DNA of 64,000 nucleotides from Dastarcus helophoroides (Eukaryota; Arthropoda; Insecta; Coleoptera; Bothrideridae): the NCBI GenBank assembly GCA_028583605.1, contig CM053330.1:22098129-22162128 (forward strand). The letters are read 5' to 3'. Both the position numbers and the translations under genes were made by a program. This document shows positions 13,497-24,218 of this stretch, one piece after another (position 1 is the first letter of the stretch; each line of letters opens with the position of its first letter). The notes under the pieces are model-generated. The model saw only the letters and a list, made by a program, of their open reading frames with translations. It ran no database searches and had not been told where the DNA came from.

Positions 13497-13549
13497 TATA
13501 TTTCTATCTTTGTGACCTGCATGGTATATATAAGACGACCTGACCTCCA

Positions 13550-13991
13550 CTAGTCCTGACAATATTTATGGCAAACTTTTGTCATATATGTGTTGAGGGG
13601 GAACTCTATTTTCAAGATTCCTAGAGAGAGGAAACGATTTTCGCAAAATAAATTTTCAAACAAAAATTGTACACGCCGTTCACTGTTACCTGCAATATAT
13701 AGAGCAATTATTTTAACCGCTCGTTCGTTGTAGCCTTCCTCAACGTTGCCAAGTATTGAATCGTAAGGAAGGCCATAAGATGCATTTTTTTCTATGATCT
13801 CCTGCACTATATATCAATTAGGGATTACGGATAGATTTTGCGTTTCAATACTGGGTAAGATAAAGGCGCTGCATTCAAAAAGCGCTTTTACTAAATATCT
13901 TTCCAGTCTATTTGGGTTTACTCGCTCCAACGTAAATGCTGCGTTGAATGCTAAATTTGTATTATGGCAGAAATTATCCCATTTAAAATAA
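13550..13991 (-). pseudogene. Decayed minus-strand coding-like segment, unit 3
   Basis: Here the T-run is one base longer than in copies 1 and 2, so EIIEKNASYGLPYDSILGN reads in one frame with the downstream part (13807-13550). An in-frame stop still separates it from the upstream open piece, which contains NAAFTLERVNPNRL (13991-13822). No family recognised. A spliced or frameshifted old transposon ORF is the simplest reading. Confidence 0.35.
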
Positions 13992-16900
13992 ATAAATTAC
14001 ACATAACATGGCTATTATATTGCTTGATTTTTTAAACATGTTTCCAAAACCAGAATATTGCATATGCAAATAAAATGAAAATGGCTGAAATTATTAATAA
14101 AATTATAGAAGCGGTCGATTCTGATATATAAATTTTACCAATAATTTTTTTGCAAATTGTAGACATTCGATAATTTTTGGATTTCGAATTATGAAGCCAT
14201 CGCCAATTTTTTTAAAATCATCATAGTTAGATGATATGTAACTGACATTATCAATGATATTTTTCGAGACATTCCTATAAACAAAAATTCAATTCAAATA
14301 ATTTTAATTTCCATGTGAATTTTACTAATCAATTGGACCACAATATGAAGAAGTGTGGGGCGAAAAAAAACCAAATGATTAGCCTCTTTACACCTTCCCT
14401 CCTGCTGATCCATATGTTAGATAAAATGTCGCTTAAATAATTATGATTGACAAAATGTTTACTAACACTTTCGTCTTAGTATTAGGTATTTTTTTTGCTC
14501 TTAAGAAATTATCAAGAAAGAGGAGTTCTTAAAAATCAAGTTCGGCCTGTCCAAGAATGTCCCAAATTTGGTGGTTTATTGAATTGACTTTTTTTAAATG
14601 TAAATTTCACTTCATTTAGACACCAGAATGAAAGAATTAACTTATAAATAATACTTATATGTCAGTAAAGATATGTTATTATCAATAAATATTTGAATTT
14701 GCCGCCACCGCATCCTGAAAAATTAAGTACATATAAATTTACTCCGCTGCTTTGTAGACAAATTGTTCTTTTAATACATGCGAGCATAAGTAGATATTTT
14801 TAACAAAACCTTCTGTCATCTGTCATTGAAGCAATGACTCGTTGAGGTTAATGTAATTTTTTGAACGTTTATTTTTGGTTTTCAAGTATGTTGAGAAACC
14901 GGCGCTCAATTTTGGCATGTAATAAGGTAAATATGACAAATTTTAAAAATATTTTGGTAGGGTATGTTCACATGTATCACTGGTAACGATAGTCTTATTT
15001 TAGTGTTCAAAATTCTGCATAAACGGAGTCTACGTCTTTTAACAAGGGCTTCTAGATAAGTTCCAGACAACGATGCTCCCGATCAAGACAATTATTCCAG
15101 ATGAAGATACACAATTGTGAATTAAACAACCACATTTTTAGTTTTAAAGAATTTATGCAAGAAATGTTAATGCATTAACGGTTTCAGTCTTCAGACAATC
15201 AAAGTGTAGTTCTCTATAGTTTTCCTCGGTATTACCTAAAATCTAAGTGAACAAATTCCACGTAACACCGCTTTATAGAACAAGTGTACTTATTAAAAGT
15301 AATGCATGAATAAAGTGAGCATATAAAATAACTGTGCCTTACTTTTTGAAATTCCAATTTTTCATTTATATATGCACATATGGTTTTACAATTTATACAA
15401 ACCCCTTTCAGTGCGATTTTTTTTGATTTTAAAGCACATGTAATTTAAATGATATAAAATTCCAAACAAATGATACATTGTGATAACTATAATGCAAAGT
15501 TTCATTGTATAATTGTAACTCTTTTAACAGGTAATAGTTTAATCAAAGGGCTTTATTTCCGTGCTACAGAACATAAAATCTTATTCAAAGAACTTTATTC
15601 AAGTATTGTATATTTATTTTATATTATTATTATTTATTTCTCTAAATGTCAAATAAAAATTCGAACAACTGTTTTTTTTTTTTTTTAGATGAGTACCAAA
15701 CATCTTTTTTGTATTTCGACTTAATTTCACTTTATTCTTTGATAAATATCAGGACATAATACTTGAAAGATTTATGAAGGTGGTATGAGAGATAGAGTCG
15801 GAGACAAAGGTACTGAAAATCCAGACATTTGTGAATATGTTTTATAACGTATCTCAAAGTAATTAAATCTTATCAATACTTAACAATTACACATTATTTA
15901 ACAGCAAATAAGAAATTTGCCTAATGTTGAATTAAGTAAGAGACAATAAATAATACGAAATATTGTTCTCAAATTTTCTGTAATGAATGTGCTGGAAGCA
16001 ATATTTAAATGTAGCGTTAAAAACCGCGACGCATTCTAAAATGTTATTGGTTCAAATTTTTCAGGCGATCTGTGAATTTCTATTGGTTGGACATTTAAGT
16101 TGACAGGCCTGCGTTTTTTAAAACATAATATTTGCGTCTTACATTGGCTCTGCAAGTCAAACTTGTACATTTTATGGTATTTGTACTGACTCTAATTACA
16201 GCTACGTACTAAGACTTACGACAAGCGGCAGTAAGAATTATTTTCGCATTGCAATGTTATGAAAGATGATTAATATCTTGACGTTCGTTTCCCCACTAAT
16301 GGCGCCAAATTCAAGTTTAGTGAATACGTTTGCATTTTTAATTGTATTTAATCTTGTTTAAAAGGTGGTGGTGTCATCTTTCAGAATATAGCTAACATTA
16401 AAAGATAAATCCTAAGGCATCACTTACTGCTTTTTCTATTAATTCAAACATATATTTCATGTTTTGGCATCTAGAGAGCGGCGAAATGTTTGAATTTTTG
16501 GTTGTAATTAAATGCTCAATATAAATATTTATGTTGAAAAACCAGTACTGTCATCTATTAAACATTTTTAAAAAATCTACTTAATCTATCATTTCCTGCT
16601 TTTTCCATTAATTGAAACATGAGTATTTCATATTTGAGCGTCTAGATGGCTAATTGTTGTATTCCTTATTTTATTGACAATTTTATTTTGGAAAAAATCT
16701 TCGAAATGCGGTTTTTTCAAACGATTATAATTTTCTCACCATTTTGATTAGAATTTGGTGTAATTTGGGTAACTAACTTAAAACAAAATGGTAATAATAT
16801 TCTACATGTAACAGTTTTTACAAAGTGTGACGTCATATTGTTTAATATAATGAAGATTAAAATAATTTAAAATTATTTTATTATAGTAAGGTTGCAAGTT

Positions 16901-18322
16901 GGTATTGAGAATTTTGTTAAAACAGATAATATTCTAAAAAAGGACAAACTTCCTTAAAATTTCAACTTTTTTTAGATATTTTAAAAGTTGAACAAAATTT
17001 TATTTTTTTTTTTCAAAATTTTACTGCTTTCCTAAAACCCGGAGTTTAAAATGAAAAGATTAATTAAAACAAATTAACATTAAAAAAAAAAGTCTTAACA
17101 TTGAATGAATGTGAGATATTTCAAAAAAATTCGACTATTGTGTGACAATTTTAAATTTTCAAGAAATTTTGAATCATTAAACAAAAACAATAACTAATAT
17201 TTGTAAAATTTTTAATGTTTTTTTATACAATGCTAATTTTATGTTAAATTGTAACTATTTCTTCAAAACTGTTTCCCAATACAAATTACTAAATTATTTA
17301 TTGACTGAATTTAAATGCTTGGTTTCTTTTGCAAACCTCATTAGAATACCTACTTATTTCTTTCATTTTAACAGTTCAAGCCTAAAAATTTTTTACCTAA
17401 TCCGCCGCTGGAAGTATCATGAATTTCCTCAACAAAATATATCTAATAAATTAAATAGAAAAATTCTAATACAAGAGTATAGGTAGTACTAATAGTACTA
17501 ATGACAACATATTCCGATGGCAACAAAGTTATCTAATTCTGCTAGATCGCAATGTGCCGCCTTCTGAATTTGTATCTCAGGGGGCGCTACGCCTCTGATA
17601 TCTGTCGATCACAGTTCTGGTAACGTTGGGCAACTTTCTTGTGTCACTGGTATGGAAAACTTAATAGCCCTATCATTTGTAGGACGATAAAATTTAAATT
17701 TAAATTTGGCGGTCAACCGCAATGACAGACGTCTGCTTGACTGTCACTGGCCTCTCCCGCGCATTATTAGACATTAGAAAGACAAGTCGATTCAAGTTGA
17801 TGTACATCACAGTCGTTCATGTTACAATATGGCAAGTGTGATCGAGTGAATAAATTTTGTTACTAGAAGACTATTATTTGACAAGCCGAGTAGCTACCTC
17901 TTACATATTAAAATTTTTGTCAGATTTTCATTACAAAATCCAAAACGAACTAAAAATAATTATATACATTCAAAATACTATCAATTTTTAAAATGTTTGC
18001 AGGACCTAGTAAACTTTTAATCTATAAGACCTTAAAGCTCAAATTTATTCAGTTTATTTTCTTGAAAGGACCAGATACGTACACCGTCGAAAAAAAATTT
18101 ATTTATACATCGAAGTTATTAATGCATTTATTCATTCAAGAAAGTTGTTTTTACATGGCTCACTACTTGAAATAAATATCATAAATATTTTTTTGAGACA
18201 ACTACTGTGTTTCACTTTTGACTGAATTAGGAAAAGAAAATAATCCAATACAACGTCTATAATAAAAACTAAGCAGATATAATTTTCTCAGAAATTATTC
18301 AACATAAAAATACTTAATCGCA

Positions 18323-19017
18323 TTACTGTGAAGATTTTGAGAAACTAAGCAAAAATGATAAGCGGTCTTTTTTTAATCGAACTACAAATAAAGAATTTTC
18401 AGCAGAATTTAAAACAAGCCGGTATTCAATTATCTTCTTAATGTCATGTTCATAGCCATAAAAGTCTGCAATACTTTGCCCATTTAACCGATTTTCTATC
18501 TCCACTAATAACGAAATCATAAATAGTAGACGCTGGCGCTTGTTTATGAGTAAAGTAGGTACGGAGAGTAGAGTTCCCCGCACGGAGACTATTTAAAATC
18601 CAAAACGAAACTCGTCGCGCAGCGATGTAGTAATTTAGAAAGAGAAGTCGCGAATGCGATAGAGGATGCGGCATTTCGACGTTGCCGCCAGCGAAAGGGC
18701 CTAACGTACGGGCCATACAATTTCATTTGGTCAAATATGCGCAAAGGCCACACGGTACGTAGCACATATAATGCATATAGACCTCCAGCGCCAGCGGCAA
18801 AGTGTTGAACTAACCGGACACTTTTGCCGGTACCCGGTGGTCGAAATGACCTTCTGCAAAATTTTCGGTTATGAGCTCTAAATAGCATTCCGAAGACATG
18901 GGCGAATTTTAAGCTGGGGTAGGTTGTGACCTGCAGACCTGGAGGCCACAGCGAAATATAAGAGGTCACAGCGAATGCTACATATAATTTTTGCAGGTCA
19001 CATAGTACATGTTGCAA
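18323..19017 (-). pseudogene. Decayed GC-richer segment at the end of unit 3
   Basis: This is the copy 3 equivalent of 7209-7883. One base is missing near 18651 relative to copy 2 (GCGAATGCG against GCGAAATGCG), which changes the downstream frame and produces longer chance frames (142 and 88 codons). That copies differ in frame without consequence argues against a conserved protein. Confidence 0.35.

Positions 19018-19020
<3 letters not shown>

Positions 19021-19070
<50 letters not shown>
19021..19070. repeat. (TA)25 tract at the right edge of the array
   Basis: 50 bp of TA end the third unit. Unique-looking sequence (AGTTAACGCC) follows, and 32 bp later the Gypsy element begins. Confidence 0.95.
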
Positions 19071-19072
<2 letters not shown>

Positions 19073-19159
19073 TTAACGCCTTTAATTAGAAAACATACAT
19101 ATTGTAACGCAATGTAAATAGATGGAATAGAATTGTATAATTTAGTAAATAAAAAAAGT

Positions 19160-19271
19160 TTCTAGAAGGATCTGATAAGGGGAAAGCGGCCGCGATAACG
19201 AAACAAATGGCAGATAAGCGTTCCAGAAATTTCGGCAAACGATAAGCCTTATCTGCCGAAAAGTTCTAGAA
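19160..19271 (+). promoter_or_regulatory. Heat-shock-element motifs in the LTR U3
   Basis: TTCTAGAA at 19160-19167, TTCCAGAAATTTC at 19221-19233 and TTCTAGAA at 19264-19271 match the HSF binding consensus of alternating TTC and GAA at 2-bp spacing. The middle one is a perfect three-unit site. The last lies 15 bp upstream of the TATA box. The motifs are seen directly; heat responsiveness is inferred. Confidence 0.6.
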
Positions 19272-19286
19272 GCCGGGGGCCAAAAC

Positions 19287-19326
19287 TATAAAAAGGCCGT
19301 CAGCTTTCCCCCGAGTCAGTCAGTTA
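19287..19326 (+). promoter_or_regulatory. LTR core promoter (TATA and initiator)
   Basis: TATAAAAAGG at 19287-19296 is followed about 25-30 bp later by TCAGTCAGTT, which matches the insect initiator TCAGTT. This is the expected spacing for a transcription start at the U3/R border. Confidence 0.65.
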
Positions 19327-19467
19327 GAGTCAGTGTAATTAGTGAGTTAGTAGAAGTCAATAATAAGTGAGTTAATTGTTCAATTGTGGTGATCCAAGCT
19401 GAGTTCAGTAATAAAGTGGGTATAATCCATCACGTGTAATCACTTGAACCGATAAGCCCGTAACATC

Positions 19468-19485
19468 TGGTGTCAGAAGTGGGAT
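19468..19485 (+). other. Primer binding site (tRNA-Leu type)
   Basis: TGGTGTCAGAAGTGGGAT starts 2 bp after the 5' LTR. Its complement ends ...CCCACTTCTGACACCA, which is the acceptor end of insect tRNA-Leu plus CCA. The assignment rests on recalled tRNA-Leu sequence and was not checked by search. Confidence 0.85.
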
Positions 19486-19553
19486 GCAGAAAAACAAGAA
19501 TTGCATAGTCCACCAGCAAATATAACTGAAAAAGTGGAAGTAGACGTCGCAAA

Positions 19554-20630
19554 ATGAAAGAAGAAGTGAAAGAACAAATTACCGAAATGAGAAAAGAAAT
19601 GAAAGAAGAAGTGAAAGAACAAATTACAGGAATGCGAGAAGAAATGCAAGAAGAGATTGGCGAAGTTAGGGAAGAAATTGGGGAAGTAAAAGAAAAGTTC
19701 AACAGCAAGCTTCTTGATTTGGAAAATACAACACAGAAAAAGATCAGCAACATCGAAAAAAACATGAAGTTGCTAAGTGGACAAATCACACAACACGAAT
19801 CCGAAAGTGTACCTGCTAGTTCTTACCAAAAGGTAAAACCTCCGATCTATGATGGAAAAACATCCTTCCACACCTACAGAAAACAATTCGAAGCTGCTGC
19901 TAAGGTCAATCAGTGGACGGAAGAAGCAAAGGCAACCTCATTGGTGGTATCCCTGCGCGGAGATGCTCTTGAATTACTCCGAACTTTATCTGATCACGAA
20001 CAAGCCAACTATGAAGATCTAGTTAGGGCTTTAGAGCTGAGATTTGGGGACCACCACTTGCAGCAAGTTGTCCAGTCGCAACTGCTAGTGAGAAGGCAGA
20101 AAAGTGGCGAAACGCTACAAGAATTCGAGGCTAACGTGAGAAGACTGGCGTATATTGCCTATCCAACAGCACCAACCGACTTTCTGGAACTTCACGCAGT
20201 TAGAATCTTTATAGAAGGAATAAGGGACCCGGAAGTCCAGAGAGTGATACGCTTGTCAAACGTTCGAACATCAAGGGAGGCACTGATTAGAGCATTGGAG
20301 GTTGAAGCTGCTTACAAGATTTCAGAGCCAGGGGCCTCACGGAGAATAAGGAAGGCCGACATCGAAGAGGCTGCGAAAGATAACGATCTCGCGAACGTAA
20401 GCGCTAACATAAAGGAAATGAACACTAACATGAAGGAAATGAACGCGAACCTAAGTGCTAACATAAAGGAAACGAAGGAAATGAAAGTGAGTATCCAAGA
20501 ACTGGTGGGAGCTCTTAAAGGCAGAGCTAACAGAAACACAACATGTTATAACTGTGGCAAACCGGGGCACTTCAAGAAGGACTGCAGGTCTGCCCCAAGA
20601 AGTCGACAAGCCCCGCAGCAGGAAAACTAA
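19554..20630 (+). CDS. gag: Gag polyprotein of the Ty3/Gypsy element (358 aa)
   Basis: Gag assembles the particle and packages the element RNA. The first about 80 residues are a heptad-like coiled coil rich in Lys and Glu (repeats of KEEVKEQIT). Residues about 90-255 match the retrotransposon gag capsid fold by pattern (YDGKTSFHTYRKQF, then LRGDALELLRTL, then LQEFEANVRRLAY). A second Lys/Met-rich repeat (KEMNTNMKEMNAN) precedes one CCHC zinc knuckle, CYNCGKPGHFKKDC, at residues 331-344. The ATG at 19554 is the first after an in-frame TGA at 19527-19529. The frame is intact, unlike pol. Pol lies in the -1 frame and overlaps the gag 3' end, so a -1 ribosomal shift is expected, but I did not fix a slip site. 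Confidence 0.93.
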   Translation: MKEEVKEQITEMRKEMKEEVKEQITGMREEMQEEIGEVREEIGEVKEKFNSKLLDLENTTQKKISNIEKNMKLLSGQITQHESESVPASSYQKVKPPIYDGKTSFHTYRKQFEAAAKVNQWTEEAKATSLVVSLRGDALELLRTLSDHEQANYEDLVRALELRFGDHHLQQVVQSQLLVRRQKSGETLQEFEANVRRLAYIAYPTAPTDFLELHAVRIFIEGIRDPEVQRVIRLSNVRTSREALIRALEVEAAYKISEPGASRRIRKADIEEAAKDNDLANVSANIKEMNTNMKEMNANLSANIKETKEMKVSIQELVGALKGRANRNTTCYNCGKPGHFKKDCRSAPRSRQAPQQEN

Positions 20631-20887
20631 AATCAGCCAGTGGGAAGGGGCACTCACTGGCTGGTGTCGAGCAACGAGCCCCCAAAACTCTTTCCATCAA
20701 ACAGATAAAAAGGACCATGGAAAGTTTGGTGGTGGCAGCCAGCGTAGATGGAAGGAATGTACAGGCGGCAGTGGACACAGGCGCCATAGTTACTTTGGCA
20801 CGAAGGAACATCCTACCGTCGCAACCGAAGGTACTATCGCAAAGAATGGTCCTCAGAACGGTTACGGGGATACTGCGCCAATTATAG
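20552..20887 (+). pseudogene. pol: Pol fragment 1: protease N-terminal half
   Basis: In the -1 frame relative to gag the DNA is open from 20552 to a TAG at 20885-20887. It contains the aspartic protease active-site motif AAVDTGAIVTLA, with Asp at 20774-20776. A one-base change near 20862-20871 moves the rest of the protease into the next frame, so the active site and the later ILGMD motif are separated. Retroviral-type proteases act as dimers and cleave Gag and Pol. This copy cannot make one unaided. Confidence 0.85.
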
Positions 20888-21444
20888 GAGAGGCAGACGT
20901 CATGACTGGTCTGAGAAACCTGAGGATTTCGCATCGGGTGTTGATGGTCGATATCGAAGACGAACTGATTCTGGGGATGGACGTAATTAGGCAACATGGC
21001 TTTACTTTCGACCCAGCGCAAAACATTTTAAAGATTGGAAATGAAGAGCTTGTCCTGACTACACCAAAGGACACTCCAAAGGAGGTAAGACTGTTTGCCT
21101 GCGAAACAGCTGTGGTGCAGGGAAGCAGCGAGAAGACGGTTATGGCTGTGATGGAAGGAGATTTGGGCTGCTGCGTTGGATTAGTGGAACCGACTTATGA
21201 CATTTCCAAGAATTTACTAGTGGCGAGATCCGTGGTTAGAACATCTCAGAAGGTACCTGTGAGAATTGCCAATGTATTTCCAACAGCACGTTCAATCAAG
21301 AAGGATAGTACTCTGGCAGTCTGTACCCCGGTAGCCTCGATAAGCTCCTTGGATGACAAATATGCGCCAGTACAGGAAACGAAGATTGGGCAAGTTGGAA
21401 GTGGACTTGAAGCACCTGTCCAAGGAAGAAGCAGCTCTGGCTAA
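20863..21444 (+). pseudogene. pol: Pol fragment 2: protease C-terminal half and linker
   Basis: This continues the protease in the shifted frame and includes ELILGMDVIRQHG, the second conserved protease motif (hydrophobic pair before Gly, then Asp). It then continues as the linker toward RT up to about 21390. The frame runs on to a stop at 21444 with a sequence that no longer fits, while the other frame picks up the RT N-terminus. The frame is therefore restored by a second opposite shift near 21385-21400. Confidence 0.8.
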
Positions 21445-23626
21445 ATCATTTCTACGGAAAAACCACGATGCTTTTACAGATGGGGACCAAAATCTAGGAA
21501 GGACGGACGTAGTCCGACACAAAATCAACACCGGCGATGCAACACCTATTTGTCAACCCCCAAGAAGATTACCGGTAGCCAAGCAAGATGAAGTCGCAGG
21601 ACTGGATAAGAAGATGATGAAGGATGGAATCATCGAGGAGTCCAATAGTCCATGGTCTTCCCCTGCAGTCTTGGTTACGAAGAAGGACGGGTCAACAAGA
21701 TTCTGTGTCGACTACCGGAAATTAAACGACGTCACTAAAAAGGATAGCTATCCCTTGCCAAGGATTGATGACACCTTAACAACCTTGTCTGGATCTGCCT
21801 GGTTTTCAACTTTGGACTTGAAAAGTGGATATTGGCAAGTGGGCATAGACCCCGACAACAAGGAGAAGGCGGCCTTTTCATATGGGAGTGGATTATATCA
21901 GTTCACGGTTATGCCTTTTGGTCTATGTAACGCACCGGCTACTTTCGAACGTTTAATGGAACTGGTACTTCAAGGACTCACTTGGAAAACTTGCTTGGTT
22001 TACTTAGATGACGTTATAGTGATGGGCAAGAGTTTTAAAGAACATCTGGAAAATCTTCAAGAAGTCTTCGACAGATTAAAACAAGCTAACTTAAAGCTGA
22101 ATCAGAAGAAGTGTTCTTTGTTCCAAAGGAAAGTAGAATTCTTGGGTCACACTGTATCAGCCGCAGGAGTGGAAACAAATATCTGCAAGACTCAAACAAT
22201 CCATGACTGGCCAAGACCCAAAGATAAACATGAACTGAGGAGTTTCTTGGGGTTATGTACCTATTACAGAAGATTTGTGAAAGGTTTCGCCAACATCGCT
22301 GCGCCGTTACATCAACTAACGGAAGGAAGAAGGCCGTACGTCTGGACTCCTGACTGTAATACCGCTTTCCAGAAACTGAAGTCCGCCTTGTGTACAAGCC
22401 TTATCTTGGCTTATCCTCAGCAGAATGGAAAGTTTGTGTTAGACACAGATGCCAGCAACGTCGGCATTGGAGCTGTGCTGTCCCAAGTTCAAGGCGGTGA
22501 AGAAAGAGTGATCGAATATTACAGCAAGATCCTGACGAAGCCGGAGAGGAACTATTGCACTACCAGGAAGGAACGTCTTGAGGTAGTGAAGGCCGTGGAA
22601 CACTTCCACAAGCACTTGTACGGGCAAGAATTCCTCATCAGAACAGACCATTCGGCACTTTCTTGGTCACTTCGAATGAAGAACGCAGAGGGGCAGACGG
22701 CAAGATGGTTAGAAAGGCTTCAGCAGTATCACTTCAAGGTGCATCATCGACCGGGACGACAGCATAACAACGCTGACGCTTTGTCCAGAAGACCTTGTGG
22801 GGATTGCAAACACTGCAAACGAGTTAAGGACCATGAGGACATGGTGAATATAAGGGTAACGTCTGTTCAGCCAGAAGACGAATGGACTGTTGAAGGTCTT
22901 CGGGAGCTACAGAAGAGCGACGCTGATATCGGACCCATATTGGAATGGAAAGAAGCTGGAGATAGACCTGAATGGCAAGAGGTTTCCGACAGAAGTCCAA
23001 CTCTTAAGAATTTGTGGGCCCAATGGAAATCCCTCCAGGTAGAGGACGGGGTGCTGAAGAGAGCATGGGAAAGCGCGGATGGAAAGCGTGTCAACTTGCA
23101 GTTGGTGGTGCCTCAGGAGAAGATTCCACAGATCTTGTGGGAGGTGCACAATGGGACCTCTGGTGGACATCTAGGGATGAACAAGACCCTGGAGAAGGTA
23201 CGAAAACGGTTCTATTGGGTTAAATACCGGGAGGACGTCAAGCGGTGGTGTCGGAAATGTGTCACCTGCGCTGCATCCAAGGGTCCTCGTACAAGAACAA
23301 AAGGGGCCCTGAAGCAATACAATGCGGGAGCTCCATTCGAAAGAATTGCAATCGATGTGGCAGGACCATTCCCAGCTTCAGACGATGACAACAAGTACAT
23401 CCTGGTGGCCATGGATTATTTCAGTAAATGGCCTGAAGCTTATGCCATCCCGAACCAGGAAGCTACCACAGTCGCAAGGGTTCTTGTGGACAACTTCATC
23501 TGTCGATTTGGTGTTCCCTTGGAACTACACTCGGACCAGGGTAGGAACTTTGAATCGGGGGTTTTCCAAGAGGTGTGTCGTTTTCTTGGAATAAGGAAAA
23601 CTCGAACAACACCATCCACAGTCTGA
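21353..23626 (+). pseudogene. pol: Pol fragment 3: reverse transcriptase, RNase H, integrase core
   Basis: The frame is open for 757 codons, with meaningful sequence from about residue 15. RT has SPWSSPAVLVTKKDGSTRFC, the fingers and palm motifs, and the catalytic box YLDD at residues 217-220. RNase H follows, with LDTDASNVGIGA near residue 364 and TDHSALSW. Integrase has the HHCC zinc site (His 599, EVHNGTSGGHLG, then CRKCVTC) and the first two catalytic Asp residues at about 668 (AIDVAGPF) and 728 (HSDQGRNF). The third catalytic residue, Glu, lies beyond the stop because of a frameshift near 23610. This would have been the replication enzyme block. Confidence 0.92.
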
Positions 23627-24188
23627 CGGAATGGTGGAGAGATTTAACAGGACCTTAAAGAAACATCTTTCGAAGGTCGTTTTCAAACATCAGACAGACT
23701 GGGATCGACATCTACCACTGTTTCTGTAGGCCTATCGCGCGGCAACTCATGAAACTACAAGTCAGACTCCGGCAAAAGTGATCTTCGGGAGGGAACTGCG
23801 GCTTCCGTGTGACTTGGTGTTTGGATCACCAAGGGAGATCCCCAGGGAAATGATGGGTTTCGTAGATGACTTGAGGGAAGCGATATTGGAGACGCATGCC
23901 CTGGTGTGGACGAAGATCAACTTGGCGACGGACCGGATGAAGGCCAGGTATGACGTGAATGCCAACCATGGTGGTTTCAGTGAGGGCGAATTGGTATGGC
24001 TATACAACCCTCGGCGAAGGAAAGGAGTTTCGCCAAAGTTTACGCCATCTTGGGAAGGGCCGTACAAAATGCTGAAGAGGATCAACGACTTGGTATACAG
24101 GATTCAGCGAAGCTCCAGGAGTAAAATGAAAGTGGTACACCTGAACAGACTATGCAAATATAGTGGCGAAGTGACTGATTGGAACTGA
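23613..24188 (+). pseudogene. pol: Pol fragment 4: integrase C-terminal part with GPY/F module
   Basis: After the third frameshift the integrase continues here with SDGMVERFNRT, whose Glu is the third catalytic residue. A TAG at 23727-23729 interrupts it just before AYRAATHETTSQTPA. The last part contains WEGPYKMLKRINDLVYRI, the GPY/F module typical of Ty3/Gypsy integrases, and ends at TGA 24186-24188. I see no chromodomain and no env after it. Confidence 0.88.
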
Positions 24189-24205
24189 TCGGGACGATCA
24201 TTCCT

Positions 24206-24218
24206 ATGGGGGAGGCAG
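24206..24218 (+). other. Polypurine tract
   Basis: ATGGGGGAGGCAG directly precedes the 3' LTR start TGTAACGC. It is the expected position and composition for the plus-strand primer. Confidence 0.8.

Larger units (their letters stand above)
13495..19020. repeat. 5.55-kb tandem unit, copy 3
   Basis: This is a complete third copy, from GGTATATTTCTATC to GCAAATG. It is nearly identical by eye to copy 2, with a few small indels (for example loss of a short AGAATATAGTTAA-like piece near 16560). Confidence 0.9.
19103..19465 (+). repeat. 5' LTR of the Ty3/Gypsy element (363 bp)
   Basis: It starts TGTAACGC and ends CGTAACA. U3 carries the conserved octamer GCGGCCGC and three TTCnnGAA blocks. A TATA box (TATAAAAAGG, 19287-19296) precedes an initiator-like TCAGTCAGTT near 19316-19326, the likely start of R. 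AATAAA at 19410-19415 is the likely polyadenylation signal. Relative to this LTR, the 3' LTR lacks a segment of roughly 70 bp that includes the TATA box. Confidence 0.93.

Noticed and set aside
23762..24085. Minus-strand frames across gag and pol (for example near 20572-21021, 22086-22397 and 23762-24085)
   Set aside because: They are antisense shadows of the GC-richer retrotransposon coding region and show no domain of their own.
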